From NCBI RefSeq assembly GCF_019059575.1, contig NW_024881501.1, positions 1,178,001-1,242,000 on the forward strand: 64,000 bases of DNA. Reading direction: 5' to 3'. How positions within the stretch are numbered: position 1 is the stretch's first letter; the number at the start of each line of letters is the position of its first letter. Made by a program: the position numbers and the translations under genes. Source of the DNA: Amphibalanus amphitrite (taxonomy: Eukaryota > Arthropoda > Thecostraca > Balanomorpha > Balanidae). Shown one piece after another: positions 21,601 through 27,540 of the stretch. The notes below the pieces were generated by a model. The model did not search any database and had not been told where the DNA came from. It saw only the letters and a program-made list of their open reading frames with translations.

Positions 21601-24106
21601 GGTCAAGCAATTTATTTTTTCGTCAGCAGATCAGGACCGCCGACTGCCACCTGGCGGGCCGTCGGCAGGGGGTCGGCCGGGAGATCCCGGTGGCCCTCGC
21701 CCGTCCCCCACCTCTCCCCGCCAGCCCGTCCCCAGCTGCCGCCAGTCCGTCCCCCAGCTGCCGCCAGCCCGTCCCCAGCTGCCGCCAGTCCGTCCCCAGC
21801 TGCCGCCAGCCGGGGCCGCGCCACTCGCCTGTTTGCCCAGCAGCCGGTGGAAGCGCGCCACAGCGTCGCTGATGGCGTACACACGCACGTGGCCCATGTG
21901 CAGCCGGCCGGACGGGTACGGGAACATGGCCAGTACATAGGCGGAGCCGGTGAGGTCGGCGTCCGGCCGCGCCGCCGAGCCCGGATCGCTGACCACGTCC
22001 AGCCAGCGCCGCTCGGCCGCCAGCCGCTCGGCGTCAGTCAGCTCCTCCTGCGGGCGGCGCCACCGGGCTCATACACAGACGGCGCCACCGGGCTCATACA
22101 CAGGCGGCGCCACCGGGCTCATACACCGGCGGCGCCACCGGGCTCATACACAGGCGGCGCCACCGGGCTCATACATAGCCGGCGCCGCCACATTTCGGTC
22201 ACCCATTCTACACCTGAGACTGAAGCATGTAACGATAAAAATATTGTGTTTACAAGCTGTCCCCCAAAAGTAAGGCTATTATTAAAAAAATGAAAACCCC
22301 AAAGAATTAAAAATCCGAATGTCTTCATATTTTAGCAAGTGCATGCTATATGCATAAAATTATCTTATGGTACACTTAACCCGCGCACCGACGGGGGTCT
22401 CCGCCAACTTCGCACCGACGGGGGGGGGGGGCGGATGACCGCCCCCCCCCCTGAGATCTCGAGAACGAAGCAAGATAGCGACAAGCGGTAAACGGCATCG
22501 GATACGCACGGACAAGGTCTACAACTTTTACTAAGTTCATTTTCAGGTCAGGTCAAAGATGACGTCACAGGGGTCGAAAAAGTCAAAATGGCGGCTCTAG
22601 ATATGGAGAGTTTTTCTCGAATAACTTTCGAATTAGTCAAGATAGGAACAAACTAAGGGCATCATCGTGATCCTCTCGTCAATCCGCATCGAATGATATA
22701 TATGTTGACCTCGAAAGGTCATCATGTATATCATTCGATGCGTCTTGTGACGAGCTGAACACAATGAGACCATCCGCGCGGCTGTATCTTGTTCCTGTAC
22801 GGAGTTATTGGCAAAAAACCGCTGGTGACCTTTGATGACGTCACATGACCTTACAGCTGCCCAACAGCAAAACAGACCTCAAGGTAGTGAAGGTTGATCG
22901 TATATGAAGTCATGTATGGTATATGGGGCCATTCCGACCCGTTTTAGTGGTAAAAACAGGGAGTTGATTTTTCCCCCATTGACTTATAATGGGGAGGTCG
23001 TGAAATTGACCTGACCTTAGGTCACCGACATCAAAATTCCGAGATATACAAATTGTAGCTACTAATGACCTAATAACATCCTGCGACTTTCAAAGGCCTC
23101 TGACATCTACTGTAGCTCTGGCACGGTGACAAATTTGCAAAAAAGTGACTTGAGGTTGGGTCGTTCAAAGTGACCTGGTGACCTGACCTTGAAAGTTATG
23201 AGGTTCAAACTTGCACACGATGTGCAAAATTGATGAGAGAATAGTCATACCAAATTTCGCGCCGCGGTTTTCCCGCTATCCGCGAAAAACCTCAGGGGGG
23301 GGGCGGATATCCGCCCCCCGTCGGTGCGCGGGTTAAACCACGTTTGAAACAATGGTAGTAACGAGACTGAACAGGGAGCAGAAAAAAAGTTTAGCTTCGC
23401 CCGGCGGTAACAGACTGGTCCGCCCGGCAGTAACAGACTGGTCCGTCCGGCAGTAACAGACTGGTCCGCCCGGCAGTAACAGACTGGTCCGTCCGGCAGT
23501 AACAGACTGGTCCGTCCGGCAGTAACAGACTGGTCCGTCCGTCCGGCAGTAACAGACTGGTCCGTCCGGCGGTAACAGACTGGTCCGTCCGTCCGGCAGT
23601 AACAGACTGGTCCGTCCGGCGGTAACAGACTGGTCCGTCCGGCAGTAACAGACTGGTCCGTCCGGCAGTAGCAGACTGGTCCGTCCGTCCGGCAGTAGCA
23701 GACTGGTCCGTCCGGCAGTAACAGACCGACTGGTCCGTCCGCCGTAATCAACGTAAATAGGAACTTACCGCAGACGGTCCACAATTATCGGCATAACAAA
23801 TAGCCGTAACACACCGAGACTTCAACAGAGTCGAGCACTCCGGACAGCGGTATCAACACTGGGGACTGACGTCCAGTCGGGGCAGCGGTATCTGGACCGG
23901 GGACTGTGCAGTCGGGGCAGCGGTATCTGGACTGGGGAAGCAGCAGTACCTGAAGCGGACCGGCGCTGAGCCCACTGCCCCGGCGCGGCGCAACTCGCCG
24001 CTCGCCACCGCCTTACCCAGACGCCGGTCTCGGTGAAAAGCGGCCGGCGGGCAGCTGCCAGACGCGCGGCCCACCTCCGCACGCTCCACCGGCAGCGGAG
24101 CGCCAT
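6348..24106 (-). CDS. LARS2: Mitochondrial leucyl-tRNA synthetase, complete gene of 12 exons
   Basis: Class I aminoacyl-tRNA synthetase that charges mitochondrial tRNA-Leu. Spliced exons (listed separately) total 2670 nt, about 889 residues, close to the roughly 900 of animal LARS2. Order: an Arg/Ala-rich mitochondrial presequence (exon 1); the HIGH motif as HMGH after FPYPSGRL (exon 2); [15 protein letters not shown] (exon 3); the CP1 insertion (exons 4-5); [14 protein letters not shown] and CxxC (exon 5); CPSCGG and [16 protein letters not shown] (exon 6); [12 protein letters not shown] (exon 8); an anticodon-binding helical domain (exons 9-11); and a small C-terminal domain (exon 12). All introns are phase-consistent. 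The ATG has G at -3 and +4. The CP1 domain lacks the TTRPDT- and GTGAVM-type editing motifs, as animal mitochondrial LeuRS tends to. The ATG follows the PCC1 stop by 45 nt. Confidence 0.93.
6690..6815. repeat. Microsatellite cagagt/cagaca
   Basis: Simple repeat of gtcaga and gacagaca units immediately upstream (on the minus strand) of the exon 12 acceptor of LARS2. Confidence 0.95.
6816..7049. other. Intronic DNA with TGACCT/AGGTCA motifs, no gene
   Basis: LARS2 intron 11 sequence with scattered direct and inverted TGACCT motifs, probably a remnant of the AGGTCA-rich element families; no ends are visible. Confidence 0.4.
7050..7558. mobile_element. TTAA-bounded MITE with AGGRACTATCCCACCTT ends
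   Basis: The left end reads TTAA then aggaactatcccacctt and the right end aaggtgggatagtccct then TTAA: 17-bp near-perfect terminal inverted repeats, 509 bp overall. It has no ORF. Two GTGACGTCAC palindromes (about 7201 and 7357) sit inside. It is a different family from the CCC-ended TTAA elements. Confidence 0.75.
7559..8180. other. Intronic repeat remnant, no gene
   Basis: Contains cacgtgccacgtgc and repeated phrases such as gccgattgcgcccaaatttgg that recur near 26090 and 38570, so it is old interspersed repeat DNA. No coding exon is seen. Confidence 0.4.
8273..8341 (-). CDS. LARS2: LARS2 exon 11
   Basis: A 23-codon exon between cctcag and gag|gtaggc, phase 0 at both ends. The peptide [20 protein letters not shown] matches the WPAVD segment of vertebrate LARS2. 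It is separated from exon 10 by a 5.7-kb intron full of transposons. Confidence 0.85.
8355..8596. repeat. Minisatellite cacagacacagcacactat, left part
   Basis: Units of about 24 bp (cacagacacagcacactatc). The same repeat resumes at 13600, so the non-LTR retrotransposon lies inside this array. Confidence 0.9.
8597..9188 (+). pseudogene. Reverse transcriptase, middle part (non-LTR)
   Basis: Encodes the RT palm: [20 protein letters not shown], then [20 protein letters not shown] in place of the usual PQGSxLGPLLF, and the catalytic [10 protein letters not shown]. It runs to HVTYISRKC, where the TA element interrupts the next codon. The YADD aspartates are intact. It resembles jockey/CR1-type RTs; I cannot assign the clade. 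Confidence 0.85.
9189..10136. mobile_element. Non-autonomous element with TA duplication (Tc1/mariner-type), 948 bp
   Basis: Inverted ends ggggagagtggggcacattcg and cgaatgtgccccactctcccc, flanked by TA on both sides. Excision leaving one TA restores ...[12 protein letters not shown] in the RT frame. The inside repeats the phrase gtggggcagtttcgtgcaaa and its variants several times. There is no ORF for a transposase. A related end (ggggagagtggggctatttg) occurs at 29593 and, inverted, near 40490. Confidence 0.82.
10139..10494 (+). pseudogene. Reverse transcriptase, C-terminal continuation
   Basis: Reads [20 protein letters not shown], then [34 protein letters not shown] and [12 protein letters not shown]. 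This is the thumb and downstream region typical of arthropod non-LTR RTs. It stops at RHAH where the hAT-type element begins. Confidence 0.85.
10495..13281. mobile_element. hAT-type non-autonomous element, copy 1 (2787 bp)
   Basis: Terminal inverted repeats taggggtacccatttt and aaaatgggtacccct(a), flanked by a perfect 8-bp duplication, atgcccat (10487-10494 and 13282-13289). 8-bp duplications with TAG/CAG-type ends are characteristic of hAT elements. It has no transposase-length ORF. A second copy with its own 8-bp duplication is at 49121-52003. Near the right end, a block containing aaataatgggaaaatt and gacccc is repeated three times in tandem (about 12870-13250). Confidence 0.88.
11180..11319. 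mobile_element. Short hAT-type MITE nested in hAT copy 1
   Basis: Ends cacaggcggcggaac and gttccaccgctactg, flanked by the 8-bp duplication tcgctgac (11172-11179 and 11320-11327). The second hAT copy has the empty site here (near 49830, gatcgctcacggctacc), which proves the insertion. Other copies are at 14588, 25371 and 39553. Confidence 0.88.
13290..13460 (+). pseudogene. Reverse transcriptase, C-terminal end
   Basis: Continues the RT frame directly ([23 protein letters not shown]) and ends at TGA 13458-13460. The IRTEAxRRxFxYRGVRLxN-like motif is the usual C-terminus of these retroelements and is also found in the fragment at 61009-61240. Confidence 0.8.
13600..13770. repeat. Minisatellite cacagacacagcacactat, right part
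   Basis: Same array as 8355-8596, resuming after the 3' end of the non-LTR element. Confidence 0.9.
14005..14160 (-). CDS. LARS2: LARS2 exon 10
   Basis: Acceptor ctgcgcag|cgccgg, donor cgcctg|gtgagt, 52 codons. It encodes [20 protein letters not shown], then [19 protein letters not shown], the region that reads APLAPHVTSEIWAG in relatives. The acceptor and first 35 or so exon bases are duplicated in the intron at about 14303-14342. Confidence 0.88.
14161..14520. repeat. Minisatellite duplicating the LARS2 exon 10 acceptor
   Basis: Units containing cacgggcagaccacagtcag and gtaccacagtcagcgcccgg. One unit (about 14303-14342) carries an exact copy of the exon 10 acceptor and the first 35 or so exon bases. 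There is also a run of about 19 G at 14229. Confidence 0.85.
14588..14675. mobile_element. Short hAT-type MITE in LARS2 intron 9
   Basis: Ends cagtagcggcggaac and gttccgccgcctatg with a perfect 8-bp duplication ggagaaac (14580-14587 and 14676-14683), 88 bp long. Internally it carries the palindrome ggggcacggtgcccc. Confidence 0.88.
14944..15173 (-). CDS. LARS2: LARS2 exon 9
   Basis: Acceptor gcggcag|cgttcc gives Thr across the junction ([17 protein letters not shown]). It encodes the anticodon-binding helices, including [20 protein letters not shown] and [12 protein letters not shown], and ends ctgcgg|gtgggt, phase 0. Confidence 0.9.
15175..15545. other. LARS2 intron 8, AT-rich part, no feature
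   Basis: Apart from a short cacaca run next to the exon 9 acceptor, this is AT-rich sequence in which I see no gene or repeat. Confidence 0.5.
15546..15788 (-). repeat. Three 81-bp tandem copies of the exon 8 end plus donor
   Basis: Donor gtgagt occurs at 15746, 15665 and 15584 (first base, minus strand), exactly 81 bp apart. Each is preceded by the same exon sequence ([13 protein letters not shown]) and followed by the same intron start. Because 81 is a multiple of 3 and the frame stays open, each downstream donor would add 27 residues in frame. Confidence 0.93.
15747..15932 (-). CDS. LARS2: LARS2 exon 8 (KMSKS motif)
   Basis: Acceptor cgggcag|actctgg. It encodes [20 protein letters not shown] with KMSKS at 15862-15876, then [20 protein letters not shown]. 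The donor gaca|gtgagt is phase 1. The last 40 or so exon bases plus this donor are repeated twice more downstream (81-bp period). Confidence 0.92.
16180..16565. mobile_element. Remnant of a TTAA-family (type D) element in LARS2 intron 7
   Basis: A G-run hairpin remnant, then tttttggcggataactcgcg, cgacgaaactttcggtaccc and gaccatgtttggcccgaa, all shared with the D-type copies at 27545, 30785 (inverted) and 42800 (inverted). The ends are lost. Confidence 0.7.
16630..16803 (-). repeat. Tandem copies of the exon 7 donor
   Basis: On the minus strand, acag|gtcagagacgac repeats at 16-30-nt spacing about eight times after the exon 7 donor, with interspersed gtcaccaccacag copies of the exon end. Each copy is a possible 5' splice site. 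Confidence 0.85.
16804..16977 (-). CDS. LARS2: LARS2 exon 7
   Basis: Acceptor cggacag|ccgtg completes Ala, giving [22 protein letters not shown]. It continues [20 protein letters not shown] and ends cacag|gtcaga in phase 1. An upstream alternative donor (ccag|gtcacc) would break the frame. The chosen donor is the first of about eight copies repeated through the intron. Confidence 0.85.
17310..17645. repeat. Minisatellite gtcagtactcagtactcagt
   Basis: Short degenerate units of ggtcagtactcagt in LARS2 intron 6, beginning about 25 bp from the exon 6 donor. Confidence 0.92.
17671..17837 (-). CDS. LARS2: LARS2 exon 6
   Basis: Acceptor gccggcag|ctgcgg completes the serine codon, giving [18 protein letters not shown] across the junction (second CxxC). 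It continues [20 protein letters not shown] and [10 protein letters not shown] and ends cacg|gtgagc in phase 1. Confidence 0.92.
17880..18150. repeat. Minisatellite gccggtacacacacag
   Basis: About ten units of 28-30 bp (cacagccggtacacacacag then cccagcgga) in LARS2 intron 5, starting about 40 bp from the exon 6 acceptor. Confidence 0.92.
18380..19045 (-). repeat. Array of about two dozen copies of the LARS2 exon 5 end and donor
   Basis: On the minus strand the 3' end of exon 5 (ggctcaacacccagtgtccc then ag) and its donor (gtgggg) are repeated without a break as 26- and 33-bp units. Each unit contains both the coding end and a usable-looking 5' splice site. This is an exon-intron junction amplified in place. 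Confidence 0.93.
19046..19611 (-). CDS. LARS2: LARS2 exon 5 (CP1 editing-domain region and zinc-type CxxC)
   Basis: Acceptor gccggcag|gtggagcgg. It encodes the degenerate CP1 domain, then [20 protein letters not shown] with a CARC pair, and ends DWLNTQCP plus two bases of a serine codon at cccag|gtgggg. The donor and the last 26-33 exon bases have been amplified into the array at 18380-19045. The canonical TTRPDT editing motif is replaced by WVADPARL. Confidence 0.9.
19722..19973 (-). CDS. LARS2: LARS2 exon 4 (start of CP1 insertion)
   Basis: Acceptor cccgccag|gcgctg, 84 codons beginning [20 protein letters not shown] and continuing through [17 protein letters not shown]. The donor is ctccag|gtcggt, phase 0. 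It is followed by a 110-bp intron (19612-19721). Confidence 0.9.
20100..20262. repeat. Minisatellite after the LARS2 exon 3 donor
   Basis: Four to five units of about 35 bp containing ggggagtgacccggacagct, beginning a few bases from the donor at 20269. Confidence 0.9.
20270..20512 (-). CDS. LARS2: LARS2 exon 3
   Basis: Acceptor gccgccag|gtggtacac, donor gacag|gtgggg, both phase 0, 81 codons. It encodes [20 protein letters not shown] and the [20 protein letters not shown] stretch of the Rossmann catalytic domain. Confidence 0.92.
20525..21110. repeat. Minisatellite ccagtaccagtcagagggg
   Basis: About 27 units of 21 bp with a higher-order variant (atgggccggataccagacgg) in LARS2 intron 2. It abuts the exon 3 acceptor. 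Long open frames here come from a unit length divisible by three. Confidence 0.95.
21405..21545. repeat. Interspersed repeat shared with 34475-34620
   Basis: Sequence from cgctaaactttggcatctaa to the cattcgaaaattcg region matches 34475-34620 (ggactctaaattctgac, gcgcgatcggaggg, ggtggctctg). This is an unclassified repeat family. Confidence 0.55.
21695..21820. repeat. Minisatellite after the GC donor of LARS2 exon 2
   Basis: About six units of 21 bp (cagctgccgccagtccgtcc) starting about 10 bp beyond the exon 2 donor. Confidence 0.9.
21829..22047 (-). CDS. LARS2: LARS2 exon 2 (HIGH motif), GC donor
   Basis: Acceptor cccgcag|gaggag, phase 0. It carries [20 protein letters not shown], with the ATP-binding HIGH-equivalent HMGH at 21889-21900. 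The exon ends aaacag|gcgagt, a GC donor otherwise fully consensus. The junction to exon 3 ([15 protein letters not shown]) fits the family exactly. Confidence 0.9.
22055..22190. repeat. Minisatellite before LARS2 exon 2
   Basis: Five units of about 24 bp (ggcgccaccgggctcataca) abutting the exon 2 acceptor. Confidence 0.92.
22376..23336 (+). mobile_element. TTAA element P2 in LARS2 intron 1
   Basis: 961 bp between TTAA sites. Tag CACCGACGGGG appears twice at the left, and its inverse CCCCGTCGGTG once at the right. Hairpin spacers are cggatgaccg (left) and cggatatccg (right). Internally there are a TGACGTCA and an inverted pair tcgaatgatata/tatatcattcga (22687-22741). A close copy is at 52897-53929. 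Confidence 0.85.
23395..23745. repeat. Minisatellite ggtccgtccggcagtaacag
   Basis: About fifteen 23-27-bp units in LARS2 intron 1. Confidence 0.95.
24017..24106 (-). CDS. LARS2: LARS2 exon 1 (mitochondrial presequence)
   Basis: Thirty codons from ATG 24106-24104. The peptide starts [20 protein letters not shown] and has many Arg/Ala and no acidic residue in its first 20, as expected of a matrix-targeting helix. It ends at tgg|gtaagg, phase 0. Joining to exon 2 gives [21 protein letters not shown], matching the family's N-terminal region before the catalytic core. Confidence 0.8.
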
Positions 24107-24151
24107 ACCGGCCGGCGGCAGACCGCGGCGGACGGCGGCAGGTGGCCGGCC

Positions 24152-24418
24152 TCAGTCGGCGGCGTGCCGCTCGGCGCTGAACCGCTCCAGCGTCCTGCAC
24201 ACCAGCACCACCAGGTCCAGGAAGGCGTTGGCGGCCGTGCGCAGACTGCGCGCGTCGGGCGCCTCCAGGTGGGCGACCAGCCGGTCGGCAGCCACCGACA
24301 GCCGGCGGCGGGTGGTGGCGCGCGACGGCTCGCGGTCCACGCGCAGCGAGTTGTAGGCAATCTGGGCGTGCTGCTCCGACTCAAAGGGCACCTCCAGGCG
24401 CAGAGTGAGCGCGCTCAT
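24152..24418 (-). CDS. LAGE3: PCC1/LAGE3 subunit of the EKC/KEOPS complex
   Basis: An 88-residue protein, the length of yeast Pcc1, in one exon. It begins MSALTLRLEVPFESEQHAQI, followed by the family signature AYNSLRVDREP and the helix ARSLRTAANAFLDLVVLVCR near the C-terminus; the fold is a small KH-like dimerising domain. Pcc1 dimerises and binds the Kae1/OSGEP subunit of KEOPS, which makes N6-threonylcarbamoyl-adenosine at position 37 of ANN-decoding tRNAs. The start has A at -3. A four-codon upstream ORF (ATG 24429-24427) ends with a TGA overlapping this ATG as ATGA. The stop (24154-24152) is 45 nt before the LARS2 ATG in the same frame, which suggests a shared transcript. Confidence 0.9.
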   Translation of the reverse strand: MSALTLRLEVPFESEQHAQIAYNSLRVDREPSRATTRRRLSVAADRLVAHLEAPDARSLRTAANAFLDLVVLVCRTLERFSAERHAAD

Positions 24419-24429
24419 TGTGTCAGCAT
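24415..24429 (-). promoter_or_regulatory. Minimal upstream ORF overlapping the PCC1 start
   Basis: ATG CTG ACA CAA TGA, with the terminal TGA sharing ATGA with the PCC1 ATG. If it lies in the mRNA, this arrangement would favour termination-reinitiation or leaky scanning. Whether it is transcribed is unknown; a possible acceptor (tttcag, ending 24448) lies just upstream of it. Confidence 0.45.
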
Positions 24430-24582
24430 CGCTCAGCAGCCGGGCAGCTGAAACACGGGCAGGCAGTGGTACAATTGGGGCGCAGGAATGGAAAATCGGC
24501 GTCGGCCGATCTCGTTTAGTGGTTGGCTGCGCGGGGGGTCGTTATCACGCCGAGCGGATCGACCGTGAGCATACCCCGACCC

Positions 24583-24590
24583 CTATATAG
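24583..24590 (-). promoter_or_regulatory. Candidate TATA box for the PCC1-LARS2 unit
   Basis: ctatatag on the minus strand, about 165 nt upstream of the PCC1 ATG in otherwise GC-rich DNA. It is the only TATA-like site in the first 200 nt. No TATA-like site is seen in the 45-nt PCC1-LARS2 spacer. Confidence 0.35.
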
Positions 24591-24599
24591 TCTGGAACA

Positions 24600-25370
24600 A
24601 TGCAGCGAGAGGAGCAACTTCTCCGTGACTCAGTATGCTATGTGTGAGCATAAATGTGTGAAATTTTTGTAGGTATCAGTGTTCGGGCTAGTGTTCCCAA
24701 ACCACATGTGAAACCCAGTCATTTTTTCACGCAATAAGATACATTTGGATTCTGCCGCTTGTAACCATGACCTGATGGCCCGCCGCGGGGCAGCGCTGAC
24801 TCACGCCGGCCGGGACTCCGCCGAGTTCCGCGATTTAAGCCGGGGTGCTGTTCGGTTGCAGTTTCTTATCAGCAGGCTGCGAGCATGCTGCTGTTTCTTG
24901 GCTCTTCATTGGTCGAATTCACGTGATCTATTCATTCGAGCAATGAGAGGCCAAGAAGCGCCAGCAATAACTTCCTTATATGGCATAACCGACAGCATGC
25001 TGATAAAAAAGCAGCGACCGAACAGAGCTCGGGCCGTCCGCTCCGCTATACGCAGTGACAGGCGCCGCAACATACAGATTACAGAGCGAGATTGGTGAGC
25101 GTGGTCCTAACAGGGTGTGGCGCTGTATTAGGTCGGTGGTGGCTGGGAACCGCACACTGCTCGGTTCCTGTCAGAGGTGAGAGGGGTAGGTTGGTGGTGA
25201 TGGTAAATAGTAAAGTGTACTGGTGCTTTTGAATTGGTTTCTAGAAGGAATAAGTATCAGAAATGAAATCAGGAAGCCTTAGAACATGATGCGAATGGCT
25301 TTTACTTATCCGTCTGTTTTGCGGACCTAAAGTAAATAAATACTGGGCTCCCAGTCCCAACTCCCAAGAA
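24600..25370. other. Upstream flank of PCC1; imperfect hairpin, no gene
   Basis: An imperfect inverted repeat spans about 24855-25020: gcagtttcttatcagca pairs with tgctgataaaaaagcagc, and ttggctcttcattggtcgaa pairs with ttcgagcaatgagaggccaa. Otherwise I see no coding exon. Confidence 0.45.
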
Positions 25371-25509
25371 GTGGCAGAACACCTTCAGTTAAGGGTGGGG
25401 CACTGCCAATCTTTGGTCCCATTCTTTCCATGCAACGCCAATAGGGCAAATGTAAAAATGCCAAAAACAAAGGGGGCATGGTGCCCTCCTCGTTCCGCCG
25501 CCTATGCCA
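25371..25509. mobile_element. Degenerate copy of the short GCGGCGGAAC MITE
   Basis: From aagtggcagaacacc to ctcgttccgccgcctatg, with the internal phrase cccattctttccatgcaacg shared with the copies at 11180 and 39553. The target duplication is no longer recognisable. Confidence 0.65.
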
Positions 25510-26036
25510 GTCACCACCATTTGCGGAACCCTCATTCTAAAGGGAAAAAATGTACCTACATAGCTTTGGTACATACCCCTAAACCAGAATATCTTCCTTG
25601 TCTTATAAGCGCGCGTAGCAGTCAGGCTCGAGCGTTCCACTTTGCACACTTGTCCCAGTTGAACAGGATCAGATTTTCTTGAATTCTCGAAAGTATCTAC
25701 GGCGAAAACAATGCTGCACAGATAGGAAGGCCCCAACGCCAAATTTAAATTACAGCGTGCATGGATCACTTACAGCGTTTGACGAATCAGGATCGCGATT
25801 CGCGCGCTGCCCGAGTGGCCAAGCTGAAGCCTTGGGCCTAGCGGGCCAAAAGCGCTTGGCCAAGCGAGTGATGACGATGCGGTATAGGACAAGAATATAC
25901 CCATAAGAAACGATACTTACATTACAAGAAGATACCTATAAGAAAATATGTAAAGGTTAGGACGGTAACGGCCCCCTGCGAGTGGCCTGTGGCCGCGCTA
26001 CCAATTTTGTCTTTTCTGCGTCATATATGGGAAATA
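25510..26036. other. No gene seen
   Basis: A tRNA-like phrase near 25806 was considered and rejected. No other feature is recognised. Confidence 0.4.
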
Positions 26037-26354
26037 CATGTCACTACTCGACTGCCAAATTTGCAGCTATCCTATAGCTCAAGAACTACTCGGCCGATTA
26101 GGACAAACGAGGCAGCATTCGGATAAGAATATACGATTTTACAAGTCGTTTTCAATATTGCAGTGATCTCAGGTGACCTCAGTGACCTTCAAACTTCAAA
26201 GGTCAACTTAGCATTTTCGCCTATTGCAGCCATTCTATAACTCATGAACTACGGGACCTATCGAGACGAAAAAATCACCAGTCGATTCCCTGGATGCTAC
26301 TTCATCAGCCGTTTTAATTATGGTGACCTCAGGCAATATTTCTTGAAACGTCTG
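26037..26354 (+). repeat. Left arm (outer part) of a 14.8-kb-wide inverted repeat
   Basis: From acatgtcactactcgactgc to ttcttgaaacgtctg, this matches the reverse complement of 40498-40815. The arm continues after the TTAA insertions at 29590. The pair may be the ends of one large composite element or an inverted duplication. Confidence 0.8.
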
Positions 26355-27540
26355 TTAACCCGGCACCGCCTGGGCTATTTCCGTACCCACATCAGCCTGG
26401 GGGGGGGGGGGGTCGGATCCGACCCCCCCCCCCTGTTATCTCGAGAACCAATGGTCGTATCGAGCCAAGCGAGGCGGCGTTCGAAAGGTCTCTACGAGAC
26501 CTTCCCAAAGCACTCTTAAGATTTTAAGATTGAGGTCAACTTTCGGGTCAAGGTCAGGTCAAAGGTCAAATTCAGGGGTTTTGCATGATTAGGCTTACGG
26601 ACAGCGGAATCGATAGCTGCTGCTCGAAACTCACCACAAATGACCTCAAAGACCTAGTGAAGGTACCATGTGCGTATATGGGTCATACTAAGTACGGGTC
26701 AAGGTCAGGTCAGGTCACGAAAGGTCACGGTTTTCACTTTCTGCTACATGGGCGTGCGACACATGTTTTATGGCTTATTTTTCACGCCAAATCCGATGGT
26801 AATGGTTATATGTGGCCCCAAGTCACTGTGCTGGTGATAAGTGTGCATTGAAAGCATAAAAAATCGTTTATACTAAACGAGGGCTGAGAAAAAAGGTCAT
26901 TTTTTCAACTTTTTATTTTTGACATAAAAATGCACTTTTCTAGAAGAGCTTTGTCCCAGGAATCTAGTGGTGCCATTTGTTTTCACATGCGATGTTCAGA
27001 AGTGCCTCTAATTCGCTAAAATGTTTATGACGTCACCATGCCCTATGCATGTTGGAGCTATTTTTTACAATTTGGGGGTCAAAAATCAAGATAGAAAGTT
27101 GAAATTTGGGACATCTAATGTTCTAATAGAGCTCTATAACATATATTCCGGTTTTTTGGAAATTCTCAAAATTTTGGATTTTATTAGCTGTTTTCCAAAA
27201 AATATAGTTTTTTGAATTTCTAGGGGTGAAAAACGCATTTTATGGAAATTCCGAGATAGCCATTTTAAAGAACTCGTTGAGCTGCGTCTTTTCATGTCCT
27301 TAATTTGCAATTTGCTCAAAACCTCGATTTTTGGCGATTTTTTTAAACATTTACCATTTTTTGACTGAAAACGCCATGTAGTTACATCACTAAAATCGAT
27401 ATATCTCAGAAATTTTTGAAAATTTTTTCTTAAAAATTGCACAGGAGACGTCAAATTGATGGGGGAGAAGGTATGCGAAGTTTCAAGTTGATAGCGCAAG
27501 CGGTTCATGAGTTATTCAAGAAAAACGGAGGGGGGGGTCG
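26355..27540 (+). mobile_element. TTAA element P3, right end lost
   Basis: Starts TTAACCCGGCACCGCCTGGG with a G-run hairpin whose spacer is the perfect palindrome tcggatccga. The interior has AGGTCA clusters and cacatatattccggttttt as in P1. A right hairpin (gtcgaacgtac) is present near 27535, but it then runs straight into a D-type element without a TTAA. Confidence 0.7.

Noticed and set aside
19046-22047. Bacterial contamination, because of the leucyl-tRNA synthetase motifs and high GC
   Set aside because: The gene is split by spliceosomal introns with consensus sites, has a mitochondrial presequence and matches animal LARS2 ([18 protein letters not shown]).
25800-25876. tRNA-Leu/Ser-like sequence (gcccgagtggccaagctgaa)
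   Set aside because: No B box and no plausible T arm or acceptor stem.
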